From positions 171,500,310 through 171,564,309 of the forward strand of contig CP136064.1 in the NCBI GenBank assembly GCA_032622095.1: 64,000 bases of DNA, in the 5' to 3' direction. The stretch is from Siphonodentalium dalli. Lineage: Eukaryota > Mollusca > Scaphopoda > Gadilida > Siphonodentaliidae. This document shows positions 11,959 to 22,695 of the stretch, in pieces; positions within the stretch are counted from its first letter, which is position 1, and every line of letters starts with the position of its first letter. Below the pieces are notes generated by a model, which saw nothing but the letters and a program-made list of their open reading frames with translations, was not told the origin of the DNA and did not search any database. The position numbers were made by a program, and so were the translations under genes.

Positions 11959-12382
11959 CAAGCCCGAGTTTAGTGTGTCTGACATTTGCAGAATGAGGTC
12001 CCAGAGGGTGAATTTAGTGAAGCTATCCCGCACATGGGCTAGTGTTACCAAATTCACCCTCATTCTGCTTAGGCCTCAACTGCTATGGGAGATCTAGGAT
12101 CAGATCGAAGTTCCCTAGTGATATTCACCTATTAGTCCCATTGATTATGCAATTTATCTTCTGCAAATTAGGGGATATAGTTACTTCCCAGAAGAGAAAA
12201 AGTAACTAAAACAATGTTAATTTGAGACTATATAGATATTTCCAAGAAGATGAGGCCCAAGCAGAATGAGGTTACCAGAGGGTTAATTTGGTGATGCTAA
12301 TCAGCCGTGCGGGGTAGCATCACTAAATTCACCCTCTGGGAACCTAATTCTGCAAATGTCAGACACAATAAACTCAGGCTTG
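11959..12382. mobile_element. hAT-like MITE (CAAGCC family) next to MGAT5 terminal exon
   Basis: The left end is CAAGCCCGAGTTTAGTGTG and the right end is CAGACACAATAAACTCAGGCTTG-like. Flanks TTAACTAT (11951-11958) and GTAACTAT (12383-12390) match at seven of eight bases, an 8-base target duplication as in hAT elements. Two internal hairpins built on GCAGAATGAGG are present. It ends 27 bases before the first base of the terminal exon. Confidence 0.88.
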
Positions 12383-12409
12383 GTAACTATAGATTTTCTC
12401 TCATTCCAG

Positions 12410-12669
12410 GGACCATATGTGAGCCAAGTTATTTCTCACAGATGAATTCGTTGGAGATATTTAATGAAATCCATCTTACCTGTGCCGGAAAGGAGAACAA
12501 ACTCGCTGATATTTATTACCCAGCATTCCAGATAGTCGGAGAGTGCATTCTTCAGGAAAATGAGAAATTATTTAGCTGTGTTGGAGCCAAGGAGGGTTTG
12601 CGGAGGATATGTCCATGTCGATCTTATATTAAGGATCAAACTGCTCTATGCAAAGGCTGTGATAAGTGA
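12410..12669 (+). CDS. MGAT5: MGAT5-family GlcNAc-transferase V, terminal coding exon
   Basis: The last coding exon begins after TCATTCCAG in phase 1, completing the split Gly codon, and reads GTICEPSYFSQMNSLEIFNE through FSCVGAKEGLRRICPCRSYI and KDQTALCKGCDK to a TGA at 12667-12669. CEPS-F, LTC, FSC-GA, ICPCR-YIK-Q-ALCK-C matches the C-terminal end of MGAT5. It has eight cysteines; with three in the previous exon the tail has eleven, the number I count in the vertebrate enzyme, so the disulfide framework is probably intact. An in-frame ATG at 12307 would lie in the intron and is not a start. The acceptor sits just 27 bases after the end of a hAT-like MITE. I see no clear AATAAA within ~400 bases downstream, so the poly(A) site is not placed. 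Confidence 0.95.
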
Positions 12670-12743
12670 TTTTATTTTTATCTTTGACTGTTTTATGCTA
12701 CAGGTAGCCTGGGGATGTCTCACCTATCAAATTTTAACAAACA

Positions 12744-13217
12744 TTAACCCTTTCAGTACCAGGGGCCGATCTCATTGGCCCTAATTTACAGTCTGTAAAA
12801 TCGGCCCTAAAATTGTTTTTTTAAATTGTTTTGTTTTATATTTTAGTTTTTTGTTTTGGGTTGAATTTTTTGGGTATGCTTAAGCATGCTATAGCGAATT
12901 TAAAAACAAACTGGTTAAGACCTTAGGGGCATGTTATAACTCAAAACTATCACCAAGTATTCATAGTAATAATTTTGATGCCCATGAAAAACGTAAGATT
13001 CCCTGGCACTAAAACTACAAAAATAAGTCTGTTAAAGAATATAAGAAAAAATTATTAAAATTGTAAAAAATAATAACAAATGATGAAAAATTGTTAGGCC
13101 AATGCATTCTCTTATATATGCGAGGCGACCTATGGTCGACTCGCATATATAAGAGAATGCATTGGCACAGGGTATATGGGTTGATACAAAAATCGGACCT
13201 GGAACTGAAAGGGTTAA
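12744..13217. mobile_element. TTAA MITE, GTGCCAGG family, long form
   Basis: TTAACCCTTTCAGTACCAGG is at the left, and CCTGGAACTGAAAGGGTTAA is at the right; the T-to-A change in one arm is matched in the other. One hairpin module lies at 13099-13165. It is the same 474-base form as 33408-33879, in the opposite orientation. Confidence 0.9.
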
Positions 13218-13386
13218 AGAGGTATTCAGGGTATGCAGTTACACCAACGTCATACTGAATCTAATTTAGGCCATGCAAAGTCAATTTCACATTTTTTCTC
13301 AGGCCAAAAAAGTTTTGAAAAGCATGTGTGTGCTATTCAAGTGCCATATCGACAAACCAATTAACACACGTGTTGTTCTGTGTTTA

Positions 13387-13712
13387 TTAACCCTTTACCC
13401 AACAGAAGGGCCCTGTGCCAATGCATTCTCTTATATATGCGAGTCGACCATAGGTTGCCTCGCATATATAAGAGAATGCATTGGCTTAACACATTTTAGG
13501 CCAATGCATTCTCTTATATATGCGAGGCTACCTATGGTCGACTCGCATATATAAGAGAATGCATTGGCACAGGGCATAACTGAAACTATCACAATGTGGT
13601 CAAGGAGCCGGTTCCAATGATATCCATATTTGTATGGTTCTATTGAGACAGACCGAAGATATTTTAGGCTGTTGAAGCTTTATTTGGCCGGTTTTGGCCG
13701 GTAAAGGGTTAA
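13387..13712. mobile_element. TTAA MITE, ACCCAACA family
   Basis: TTAACCCTTTACCCAACAGA is at the left. The right end is GGCCGGTAAAGGGTTAA, with the TTGTTGGG part lost. Two hairpin modules (13418-13484 and 13501-13567) lie near the left end. Confidence 0.88.
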
Positions 13713-13977
13713 ATGCCACACATCCTAGAATCTGTGAATTAAAAAAAAGCAGATCTACAAGGTTTATACATACAGGGCTTGTTTTGTTATGTATGATGAT
13801 GTTTTTATTTTATAGTTCTGGTTTCATGGTTGAGGCGAATGTTATTTATGTTGTGTGACGTCAACAGAATGCGTATGCCGCACGCGGGCCATACAGATTT
13901 GTAAATATGGCACAGCAGGAAGAGTGTAATTCTAGAAACAAGCGTGTAATAAAAACTAGACCTATATATTCATCAAA

Positions 13978-14194
13978 TACAGTAATGCCCTAGATAATCG
14001 ACTCCTTACACACAGAAGAATTATGGGTAATTTTTTAGGATTTAGTCGGAAATATGGCTTGTTGCCATTCATCGGACAGCTCTAAGTTAGAACTTTCCTA
14101 TGAATGGCAACAAGCCATATTTCCGACTAAATCCTGAAAAATGACCCATAATTCTGCTGTGGTTAAGGAGTCGATTATTTAGGGCATTACTGTA
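13978..14194. mobile_element. TA-flanked hairpin MITE (CAGTAATGCCC family)
   Basis: It opens TACAGTAATGCCCTAGA and closes TTTAGGGCATTACTGTA. It is full length, with arms of about 100 bases. Confidence 0.92.
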
Positions 14195-14298
14195 ATGTCA
14201 TTTTGATATTGAAAAATTTACAAAATAATAATTGATGTCCCTCTAAAAACACTGAAACTGTATGGAATAAATTCAATATCGAACAAGATAGTGTCTTT

Positions 14299-14607
14299 CA
14301 AGCCTGCGTTTAGTGTGCCTGTCATTTACAGAATGAGGTCCCCAGAGGGAACCTCAATTATGCAATGTATCGTCTGCCAATTTGTGGATATGGAGAAACT
14401 AAACTAAAAAAGAAATAGAATCTATGTGAAGAAGTTTCTATAGAAATTTGATAATAAAGAAACTTTCCAGAGAAGATGAGGCCTAAGCAGAATGAGGTCC
14501 CCAGAGGGTGAATTTAGTGATGCTAGCCCGCTATGCGGGATAGCATCACTAAATTCACCCTCTGGGGACCTCATCTCCAAATGATAAGCACACTAAACTC
14601 AGGCATG
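14299..14607. mobile_element. hAT-like MITE (CAAGCC family), internally deleted
   Basis: CAAGCCTGCGTTTAGTGTG is at the left and CTAAACTCAGGCATG at the right. The second hairpin, with GATGCTAGCCCGC facing GCGGGATAGCATC, is complete (~14487-14575). Flanking octamers do not match. Confidence 0.75.
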
Positions 14608-14689
14608 TTATACACTAGAATCTTAAATAAGAAGTATAATAGGTTTCATAAAAATTGACTCGGAACCCTGAATATAGCTTTAACGCTTC

Positions 14690-14945
14690 TTTACTAAATA
14701 CTCATTGATGAGTAGTTCCCTCAGGAAATGTTCAGAAATTAGGTTAAACAAACACAGCCATATGTCATTTATTGAACATATTACCTGAATATTTCCAACC
14801 AATGAATTTTAATCCCTTTGGTCTTATATTATCTATTCATGTCTGTTGTCTGCTTATATTTCCTGAACACCTCTCCAAACTCAATTACTTCTGAGTGGAT
14901 TCTCACAATCATTTGTAAAAATATATTTTGGAATGGTCTGTTCTT
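14690..14945. mobile_element. TTAA MITE, CTATACTAAATA family, decayed copy
   Basis: TTAACGCTTCTTTACTAAATA and then TCATTGATGAGTAG match the end of the 54433-54585 copy. The other terminus is not found; a SINE begins near where it should be. Confidence 0.5.
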
Positions 14946-14956
14946 CATTGAATGGT

Positions 14957-15326
14957 CTGTGGCACAGTGATCCAGTGGTTAGTGTGCTCGACTTAATCGT
15001 CATGGTGTGAAAATGTCATGTATTCGATCCCGCTCTCTGCCAATGAATGTCAAATGCTGTGTTGGTTACCTTTGGAAAGCAATCAGATACCGGTGGTACA
15101 GTTGTCGTGGGGGACACGCCTGTTAACCGAGTACCCAGTCAGGAGTCGATGGATATTGTCAGTATGCTAATTCTGATGCTCTCTTTAACTGCTCGAATTG
15201 CTTCCTCCTGAGCGAGGATGGGTATTAAATGCCCTATGACCGGGGTAATAATCATGTAAAGTGCATTGAAACTAATTTACCGTGGAATGTGCCATATGAA
15301 TGCATAGATTATTAATATTATTATGT
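14957..15326 (+). mobile_element. tRNA-derived SINE
   Basis: The head resembles a tRNA gene: GTGGCACAGTG followed by CAGTGGTTAGTGTGCTCGAC at ~14959-14992 looks like an A-box region, and TATTCGATCC at 15021-15030 is a B box. The tail has GTAAAGTGCATTGAAA and CATATGAATGCATAG followed by ATTATTAATATTATTATG, a LINE-like 3' end. The AGTG-ATCC insertion in the A box suggests the internal promoter is damaged. Confidence 0.8.
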
Positions 15327-15494
15327 ACTGCTATGGCATGATAATATAAGCAGATGACAGACAGAGAAATGTCCGCTTGGGTCCCACAAATCCATTTGTA
15401 TGGATGATAATTTGAAAAATTTCTAAAAATATATCAGTGGGGATCAAGTGAGTTCCCACCGGCAAGTAATAAGTAATCTAGGGTTGACCAAATC

Positions 15495-15744
15495 AACTCT
15501 TAAACTTTGCAGAATGAAGTCCCCATTATCTTCTGCAAATTAGGGGATATAGAAACTCAACAGAATGGAAAAAGTAACCAAAAACCATGTTAATTTGAGA
15601 CTTCCCAGAAGAGGAGGCCTAAGCCGAATGAGGTCTCCAGAGGATGAATTTGGTGATATTAGCCCGCTGTGCAGGATAGCATCACTAAATTCACACTCTG
15701 GGGACCTCATTTTGCAAATGTCAGACACACTAAATTCAGGCTTG
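15495..15744. mobile_element. hAT-like MITE (CAAGCC family), 5'-truncated
   Basis: It begins within TTTGCAGAATGAAGTCCCC and runs through the TTAGGGGATATAGAAAC middle and the second hairpin to ATTCAGGCTTG. The left TIR is missing. Confidence 0.75.
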
Positions 15745-15812
15745 ATGGCCCAAGAAAAAATTATTCTGTTTCTCAGACACCTGCTTTTCCAGTAAAAATT
15801 TCCAGTGGGCAA

Positions 15813-16207
15813 TTTTTATGTTCAAAGTCTATTAACCCTGGAGATTTTACTTGTATTACTGGTATTAAATTTTAACTAATGAACCAAATATATACATAAA
15901 CCTGCATTATCACTGTGCTATTGTTCAGCTCTGAAAGTGAAAGAGTTGATGAAATATGCCATATTTGTAAATGTTAATGTCTTCACTTCTTATTCAGAAT
16001 ATTTGTTGCCGATGTATATAAAATAAACAATTAAATTGTGTGGCCAAATCAGGCCTGATAGTAACGCTGTCTACATGTATTTGTCTGTTAACTATGTATT
16101 CACTTTTAGCTAATGCCAAGAGTGTGAGACAACTAAATTGAAATACAATTCTTTATTTCATAAGATTTTATCAAACTAAAAATATACATTTTATGCACTC
16201 TTTGTCA
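15813..16207. other. Unassigned intergenic stretch
   Basis: I see no repeat or coding pattern that I recognise in this AT-rich interval. Confidence 0.5.
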
Positions 16208-16432
16208 TACAGTAATGCCCTAAATAATCGACTCCTTAACTACAGCAGAATTATGGGTAATTTTTCAGGATTTAGTCTGAAATATGGCTTGTTGCCATTC
16301 ATCGGAAAGCTCTCACTGAGAAAGCTGAGAGCTTTCCAATGAATGGCAACAAGCCATATTTCCAACTAAATCCTGAAAAATTACCCATAATTCTTCTGTG
16401 GTTAAGGAGTCGTTATATAGGGCATTACTGTA
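16208..16432. mobile_element. TA-flanked hairpin MITE (CAGTAATGCCC family)
   Basis: TACAGTAATGCCCTAAATA is at the left and ATAGGGCATTACTGTA at the right. The arms differ by few changes, with a 1-2 base loss near CGTTATATAGGG. Confidence 0.92.
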
Positions 16433-16579
16433 TTCAGAACATTTTTATCATTGTTTTAGTCTTTGTTTTGAGTGTTTTACCTCAAATATTCATATACTAG
16501 TATGGAGTTTATGTCATTTTCGTGTTGAACTCATGAATCTATTGTTAGAGAGGCTGATGATTTTATATTCCCTTGTTAC

Positions 16580-17215
16580 TTAACCCTTTCATGACGGGAG
16601 ATGCGCTGGTGCAGCATTAAAGGCCCTATGCGAGTGCATTATCTTATATATGTGAGTCTCACATAGGGAGCCTCACATATATAAGAAAATGCACTGGCTT
16701 ACAAGATCAAAGTAAATATTGTTACAAGTTTGGAGTTTGGGATGATACCCGGGAAGATTTGAAAGGGTCGTCGGCCCTCTCCTGCAACCCAGTTTTGAAT
16801 GCCGTAATTCCGCTGAAGAGCATTTGCAGGGTTTGTGAGATTGATATATACCCATGCATAGTAGGTGTTTGCCTACTGTGCATGGGGTGGATGCCACCAA
16901 AGCCAGAAGCAAAGCCCCACCCCCATTCCAAACCAGGACCAGCGGAGAAGACTTACCTTGATTTCTCTGTGTGAGTTTTATGCGTTGATATATATATTGT
17001 TTTGAGTTGTGAATAGTTGTACTTATTGTCCTATTTAGTGCTTGCATGAACTCCAGTTGCCTTAGTCTGTTGTATTCCAGGCTTGTAAATATTGTTAGGC
17101 CAATGTATTCTCTTATATATGCGAGGCGCCCTATGGGCGACTCGCATATATAAGAGAATGCATTGGCACAGGGTTTTCGCAAAAGATCAGGACACTCTAG
17201 CCATGAAAGGGTTAA
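16580..17215. mobile_element. TTAA MITE, CATGACGGGAGC family, with internal cargo
   Basis: TTAACCCTTTCATGACGGGA is at the left, and CCATGAAAGGGTTAA at the right. Two hairpin modules (16631-16697 and 17100-17166) flank ~400 bases (about 16700-17095) found in no other copy here. The long minus-strand frame 16673-17242 is made of module sequence at both ends plus this cargo. Confidence 0.88.
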
Positions 17216-17810
17216 AGTGATCCAATGTGATGAGGGTGTCACCCTCCCATACCCCCTGAATCCTGAATACCAGTTAAGAGAGGGTGAATCCTACATACCA
17301 GTAAAAATAAAATGCATACTAAGTAAGTTTACACTAATATCATACTTATCACACATTTGCTGAAGAAGTAACAATAACTTCAACACATCAAGTGGTATTG
17401 GACTGAATTACATACAAAATATGTCATTCGGGCTGGAAAATAATGAAAATTTGTGCTATAAAAGCTGCATATCAGCCATTTTTCGGTGAATCCTGTATAC
17501 TGGTTAAATTGGGCTCATGAATCCTGAGTACCAGTTAACAGAGGGTATGAATCCTGTGTACTTCCTGAAAATGGCCTGAATCCCATGTACCAGAAGAGTG
17601 GGGGGGGGGTGACACCTCATGTGATTGGATTCCCCATCCCCTCATAACAAAATCATTACCAGACACTAAATGTGCCATCTTGCCAAATTCAGGTCAGGGC
17701 AGAGGGGGGTCAACAGCCTGATACCAGTCAGTGAATCAGCTAAAACAGGATTCTTGTATTATATGTAAAAGAAAAGTGTATCCATTCCAGTAGCTTAATA
17801 TGTGTCCTTT
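17216..17810. repeat. Short direct repeats around GAATCCTG-TACCAG
   Basis: The words TGAATCCTGAATACCAGTTA, GAATCCTGTATACTGG, GAATCCTGAGTACCAG, GAATCCTGTGTACTTCC and GAATCCCATGTACCAG recur between 17255 and 17592. The interval also has a G run near 17605. It has no gene. Confidence 0.55.
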
Positions 17811-17954
17811 CATGATGGGAACTGTGCTGGTGCAGCATTAATGATCCTGTGACCAGTGGATTCTCTTATATATGCGAGTCTCCCATAGGGAGCCTCACAT
17901 ATATAAGAGAATGCATTACCACAGGGTTTTCGCAAAATTTCAGGAAAGCGTTAA
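17811..17954. mobile_element. TTAA MITE, CATGACGGGAGC family, short copy
   Basis: The left end CCTTTCATGATGGGAACTG has lost TTAA. One module is at 17853-17919 with the TCCC/GGGA centre. The right end is AAATTTCAGGAAAGCGTTAA. Confidence 0.75.
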
Positions 17955-18440
17955 GTCAAACTAAAACTGAACTCATATGAAAATCTCAAAAACAGAAAGC
18001 TAATATTGAGGATCTCCAAGGAGTTATGTTGGGATATAAGATTTTATGAAATTAGTTTAATAAATTCTATTCACAACGAGTCGTTTTGTCTATTTTGGTT
18101 ATTGCAACAAAGTTGGACAATAATTGAACTTTAATTGATCATTTTGCATTGTCTGGTGTTTTTGCCATGTGCGGCTTTCCGAAATAGTTTTAATCCGCCT
18201 GATTCAATGTAAAGTCATTTGTTGGCATGCTGCCAAGTTGGCGGGAAGCCCTTGGCTTATTAGCCCTAGTGAGATATAAGAAAATATCTAATGGCTTTTT
18301 TAATGATATTAAAAGGGGTTATTGTCATATTGTGATATAGTACAGTCGCTGGTTTATTTGTTCTAATAGTTTCACTTTGATACAGGACGCAGACTTTCTT
18401 TCAAAAACTAGGAAGTGTTATTTTACCTTGACCTTGTAAG

Positions 18441-18507
18441 CCAGTGCATTCTCATATATATGCGAGGCTCCCTATGGGAGACTCGCATATATAAGATAAT
18501 GCAATAG
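18441..18507. repeat. Solo 67-base hairpin module
   Basis: CCAGTGCATTCTCATATATA pairs with TATATAAGATAATGC, with the centre GGCTCCCTATGGGAGAC. Only the flanking linkers ACCTTGACCTTGTAAG and ACAGGG remain, without the outer TIRs. Confidence 0.8.
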
Positions 18508-18515
18508 CACAGGGT

Positions 18516-20239
18516 AATATTTTTATATTTATGCCAATACCTCTAACTGAAAAAAATGCTCTTTTCAGGATGTTGTGCCCCCTTGCTGTTGTTTCTGGCA
18601 TCCATGTGTATATTCTGTATTAATTTTCACATATATTATGTCATTTTCTGTGAATATAAGCAACTCTATTTAAATGTCATGGTATGTGAAAAGATGGGTT
18701 AACCCGGAAGAAATTAGTAAGAAAGCTATTTTGGTGTCAAAAGGTGCAGGAGAATCTTCAGTTTAACATAACTAAAATCCGATTTTGGGAAACATTGATA
18801 TCCAAGATCGCGTTCAACATGGTTGTCTATATTATATTAGGTTGTCTATATTATATTAGTTTTCGTAATCAGTCACTATATGATATATTGGGGCATAGAA
18901 ATAAATCAGTTACACCAGTTTGTGTGAAATAAGAGTATGGGAGCGAATAGAGTGAGACGGGCAGAAAATAATCAATAGCGGCCATGAAATGGCAGTCAAA
19001 ATGGTCACAACTCCAAGATATGCCACGATGACAGCAACATATTGGATAATCATCTGGAAGTGAAAATACATATGGGTAATATACAAGTTTGCTAAATATC
19101 TTTAAAGGTAAACATATCACTAAAACAGATCAATCTATAGAATTTATTGGTTTATCATGGTTAAAGTTTGGGTTTTCTGCTTTAAATACCTCAAACAGTC
19201 AGGCCAAACATTATAATTTTGGGCATGCAACACACGACGTAATGTTTCGCCACACTGTGTGGTAGTTTCATTCGGCATAATAATTAATTATTGAATTTAA
19301 CGCAAACACTGAAGTGCATATCTTTGCAGTATAAATACAAGTTAAATTTCTGAAATTATCTACACTTTCTGTGATAACAAACCATGCACATATGCCGCAT
19401 TGCATTTTATACTGTAATTCTTTGATGAATTAGTACCACATCTCACCAGATGAAAGAGACAGTACATCATGCATTTTATGTAAAACTAATTTTCATGCTG
19501 CTACCAAACTGGTTTCTTGGTGGACAATTTTGAAAGATTTGATGTTCGGTAAATCCCATTTAACAGTTTCTTTTATACTCTGCAATCATTCTTCCTCACA
19601 TAGGTGGAGCATTTGTGTGCTCTTATAGGACTATCTATTAAATTTTGCACCAAAGTAAATTTCATTCAATTTTGCTAATTGGTGCACATACCCCAGAAAT
19701 TTGATAGTTCCTTTACGTAAGAACACACCAAATACTGACAGCCATATTGGATGCCATGGTGAATTGGGAATTTTCCCCAAAGCAGATTTTATCAGATTTT
19801 GCTTATGTTGTTCTGCAAACCAGTCTGCTCATTTTGAGACAAAAACGGCTTCTTTACCAATTTCTTCTGGGTCTAACCACCAATTTCTTCCAGGTCTAAA
19901 CACCTAAGAACCATACTATTTGTGAACATGTTTTGAAGCATTGTTTGATATAGTCTTCCTTTATAACTAACTACAATAATTACATATAACTATGATAGTT
20001 GTAAATTGGATTTGCCAAAACTGGTATAGGAGCTGCGACTGAGGTGCTTTGTTATAATTGTTATTGAATAATGCACTCACACAGTCATCAACCTTTCACA
20101 GAGATTGTCACTCAGGGAAATGGTGCACTTAGAAGGTATATGATTTGATATCTCCAATATTATAATGCATTACTTCAATGAATGATGTGCCTCAACTTCA
20201 TAGTTCGACAGATGCCATATATTTTAACTTTGAAAAATA
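18516..20239. other. Unassigned intergenic stretch
   Basis: AT-rich sequence without a recognised element, apart from a short tandem of GGTTGTCTATATTATATTAG near 18820-18860. The frames at 18744, 18869 and 19701 are short and unsupported. Confidence 0.5.
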
Positions 20240-20570
20240 GTTTGGTTCTTCTTTTATTATATACTAACTGAAACAGGTTCCCTTCAGGAACCTTTATGCA
20301 GCATCGGAATGATGTCCCTGCACAAAGGCCATTTTAATCTTAGACAGAGCCGTTATTCAGCGGCAGCCCCTTTGTTTCCTTTGACCACATTTTGATCCTT
20401 TAAATATCTGGATAAAAACTATGAAAACTAATGCCCTTGTGACATCCGCCAGGGTACCCTGAGCCACAACACCAAATTTGGTTTAAATCGGTCCAGGGGT
20501 CTGAGAGAAAAATCTGAACAGACAGACATACAGACAGATCCTACTCTTTTATAGATATAGATTTTGCATC
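20240..20570 (+). repeat. Molluscan-type dispersed repeat ending CAGACAGACAT
   Basis: GGTTCCCTTCAGGAACC opens a short hairpin. The repeat ends AACAGACAGACATACAGACAG and then TTTATAGATATAGATT, the same ending style as the ACTAGCCG-headed elements. Confidence 0.55.
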
Positions 20571-20846
20571 CAAAATATACTAAAGTCTACTTTGGCTCAG
20601 ATGTCAACTTATGGAGTGAGGTATATGTCGGAATTTTGAGCTCACCTTTGTTTGCTCTGATAAATAAGGTTTAAAATGGCATAGAAGCATATGATATAGC
20701 AGAAGAATACTATTTTGACAAAGAATAGAACACATTTTATATGCCAGGTGCACCATTTCTTGATTCGGAGTCGGAGTAAACTTCGGAGTAGTGACCATCT
20801 TTCACAGAGCACATGGTTCAGACTGGTTACTCCAAAAACTGGATCC

Positions 20847-21246
20847 TTAACCCTTTACCCAACAGAAGGGCCATGTGCCAATGCATTCTCTTATATATGC
20901 GAGTCGACCATAGGTCGCCTCGCATATATAAGAGAATGCATTGGCTTAACACATTAAAAATTATAAAATTGTTAAAGAATGTAAGAAAAAATGGTAAAAA
21001 GTGTTAAAAAAATATTTTTTTTAGGCCAATGCATTCTCTTATATATGCGAGGCGACCTATGGTCGACTCGCATATATAAGAGAATGCATTGGCACAGGGC
21101 ATAACTGTAACCATCACAATGTGGTCAATGAGCCGGTTCCAATGATATCCATATTTGTATGGTTTTATTGAGACAGACCCAAGATAATTTAGGCTGTTGA
21201 AGCTTTATTTGGCCGGTTTTGGCCGGTTTGTTGGGTAAAGGGTTAA
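20847..21246. mobile_element. TTAA MITE, ACCCAACA family, complete copy
   Basis: TTAACCCTTTACCCAACA is at the left, and TGTTGGGTAAAGGGTTAA at the right. Two modules (20878-20944 and 21026-21092) are separated by the AAATTGTTAAAGAATG spacer, followed by TTGGCCGGTTTTGGCCGG. It serves as the reference copy of this family in the window. Confidence 0.93.
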
Positions 21247-21301
21247 CAGGTTAGTCCATGGTTGTGTTCAATTATTGGAATATCTGTTCTGGATCAATAT
21301 A

Positions 21302-21472
21302 TACAGTAATACTCTTGACTCCTTAACCACAGAAGAATTATGGGTAACTTTTCAGGATTTAGTCGGAAATATGGCTTGTTGCCATTCATCGGAACGCTCT
21401 CCGACTAAATCCTGAAAAGTTACCCATAATTCTGCTGTGGTTAAGGAGTCAATTACTTAGGGCATTACTGTA
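21302..21472. mobile_element. TA-flanked hairpin MITE, shortened
   Basis: It opens TACAGTAATACTCTTGACTCC and closes TTAGGGCATTACTGTA. Part of the left terminus and the inner parts of both arms (around GGAACGCTCTCC) are deleted. Confidence 0.85.
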
Positions 21473-22334
21473 ACACTGACAAGAATTCTCTCTTGTTTTG
21501 TAAATTGTTCTTGAGTTTTCTTGAGAGGCTTCCAACCGTATACTCATTTACTCTCATCATATTTCATCGATTGATGGACCAATCCATTATTAATTTTTGC
21601 AATTATTAATGTTACAATACTAATAGTCAAATTTTCCACTTCTGGCAGTCATTATGGTGAAATCGGCATGATTCGTCATGGCTTCAGTGATCGGAAATGA
21701 TTTTCGTAATAAAAGACAACAAAAAATATTATTACGGGTCAAAATATAAACAACATAGTGAGGGGACAGTACTCTGCCTTACAGTTTGATGAATTTATAG
21801 ACAAATAATATACCCAATCTTCAATTTTGTCTGTGTTTTATTCACCATAATATCTGTTTGTAGTCTGGAAATATGATTTTTATAAAAAAAAAAAAAGGTT
21901 TCAGCGCTGTTGTAATTGTGGCCCTGTGAAAAGATATACTATCTATAAAAAGTTACAAAGAAAATATTTATCTCGACATTCACTGAAAACATTTCAAAAA
22001 ATTTCTCGACTAATTTATCGGCATTCTCTTATTTGCATGCAGAATATGTATCTGTATTTATGACTAAATGTATTTGTATTTCATAGCAAGTTTGTTGATG
22101 TAAATTTCAAAATATATATATGCTGACAGCATCTTCGAAATATGCCAAATGTGAGATCTTTCAATGTAAGATTTCTCTTGCCAAAATTTGTATTAAAAAC
22201 CTGTTATATTAAGACAGGGATTTTCTTAGTGCCAAATCACCTTAGAGTTTGCCCAATTTGGAGGTTATACTAAGATAGTGATGATGTTCCATCTGTCTGT
22301 CCATAACAACTTTGGAGCTCTATCTCATTCATCA
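21473..22334. other. Unassigned intergenic stretch
   Basis: AT-rich, with a 14-base A run near 21885. Nothing else is recognised. Confidence 0.5.
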
Positions 22335-22550
22335 AACAGTAATGCTGTAAATAATCGACTCCTTAACCACAGCAGAATTATGGGTAACTTTTCAGGATTT
22401 AGTCTGAAATATGGCTTGTTGCCATTCAATGGAAAGCTCTCAGTGAGAGCTTCAGATGAATGGCAACAAGCCATATTTCCGACTAAATCCTGAAAAGTTA
22501 CCCATAATTCTTCTGTGGTTAAGGAGTCGATTATTTACAGCATTACTGTA
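22335..22550. mobile_element. TA hairpin MITE with matched arm changes
   Basis: The left arm reads CAGTAATGCTGTAAATAATC and the right arm GATTATTTACAGCATTACTG. Both differ from the family (GCCCTAAAT and ATTTAGGGC) in the complementary way, so the palindrome is exact there. Confidence 0.9.
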
Positions 22551-22695
22551 GGTCGAATTTCAATGATCTTTAGTATAATTATGAACCATTAATTTCAGAA
22601 GAAAAGAGAAACCGAAGTTTCTCATGGTAATAATAACCACTTATTGCTATCCTGTGATATACATGTACAGGAAACTAGGGTTTATCGTTTTCTTC

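Noticed and set aside
12307-12409. In-frame ATG upstream of the terminal MGAT5 exon as a separate short gene
   Set aside because: The ATG lies inside a MITE and intron; the family similarity starts after the CAG acceptor.
14957-15040. A functional tRNA gene
   Set aside because: The A box region has an extra ATCC, no cloverleaf closes, and the downstream part is a SINE body and tail.
16673-17242. 189-codon minus-strand frame, the longest in the window
   Set aside because: Both ends read the hairpin module and TIR of a TTAA MITE, and the middle is open in other frames too. The frame has no domain and no start or splice context.
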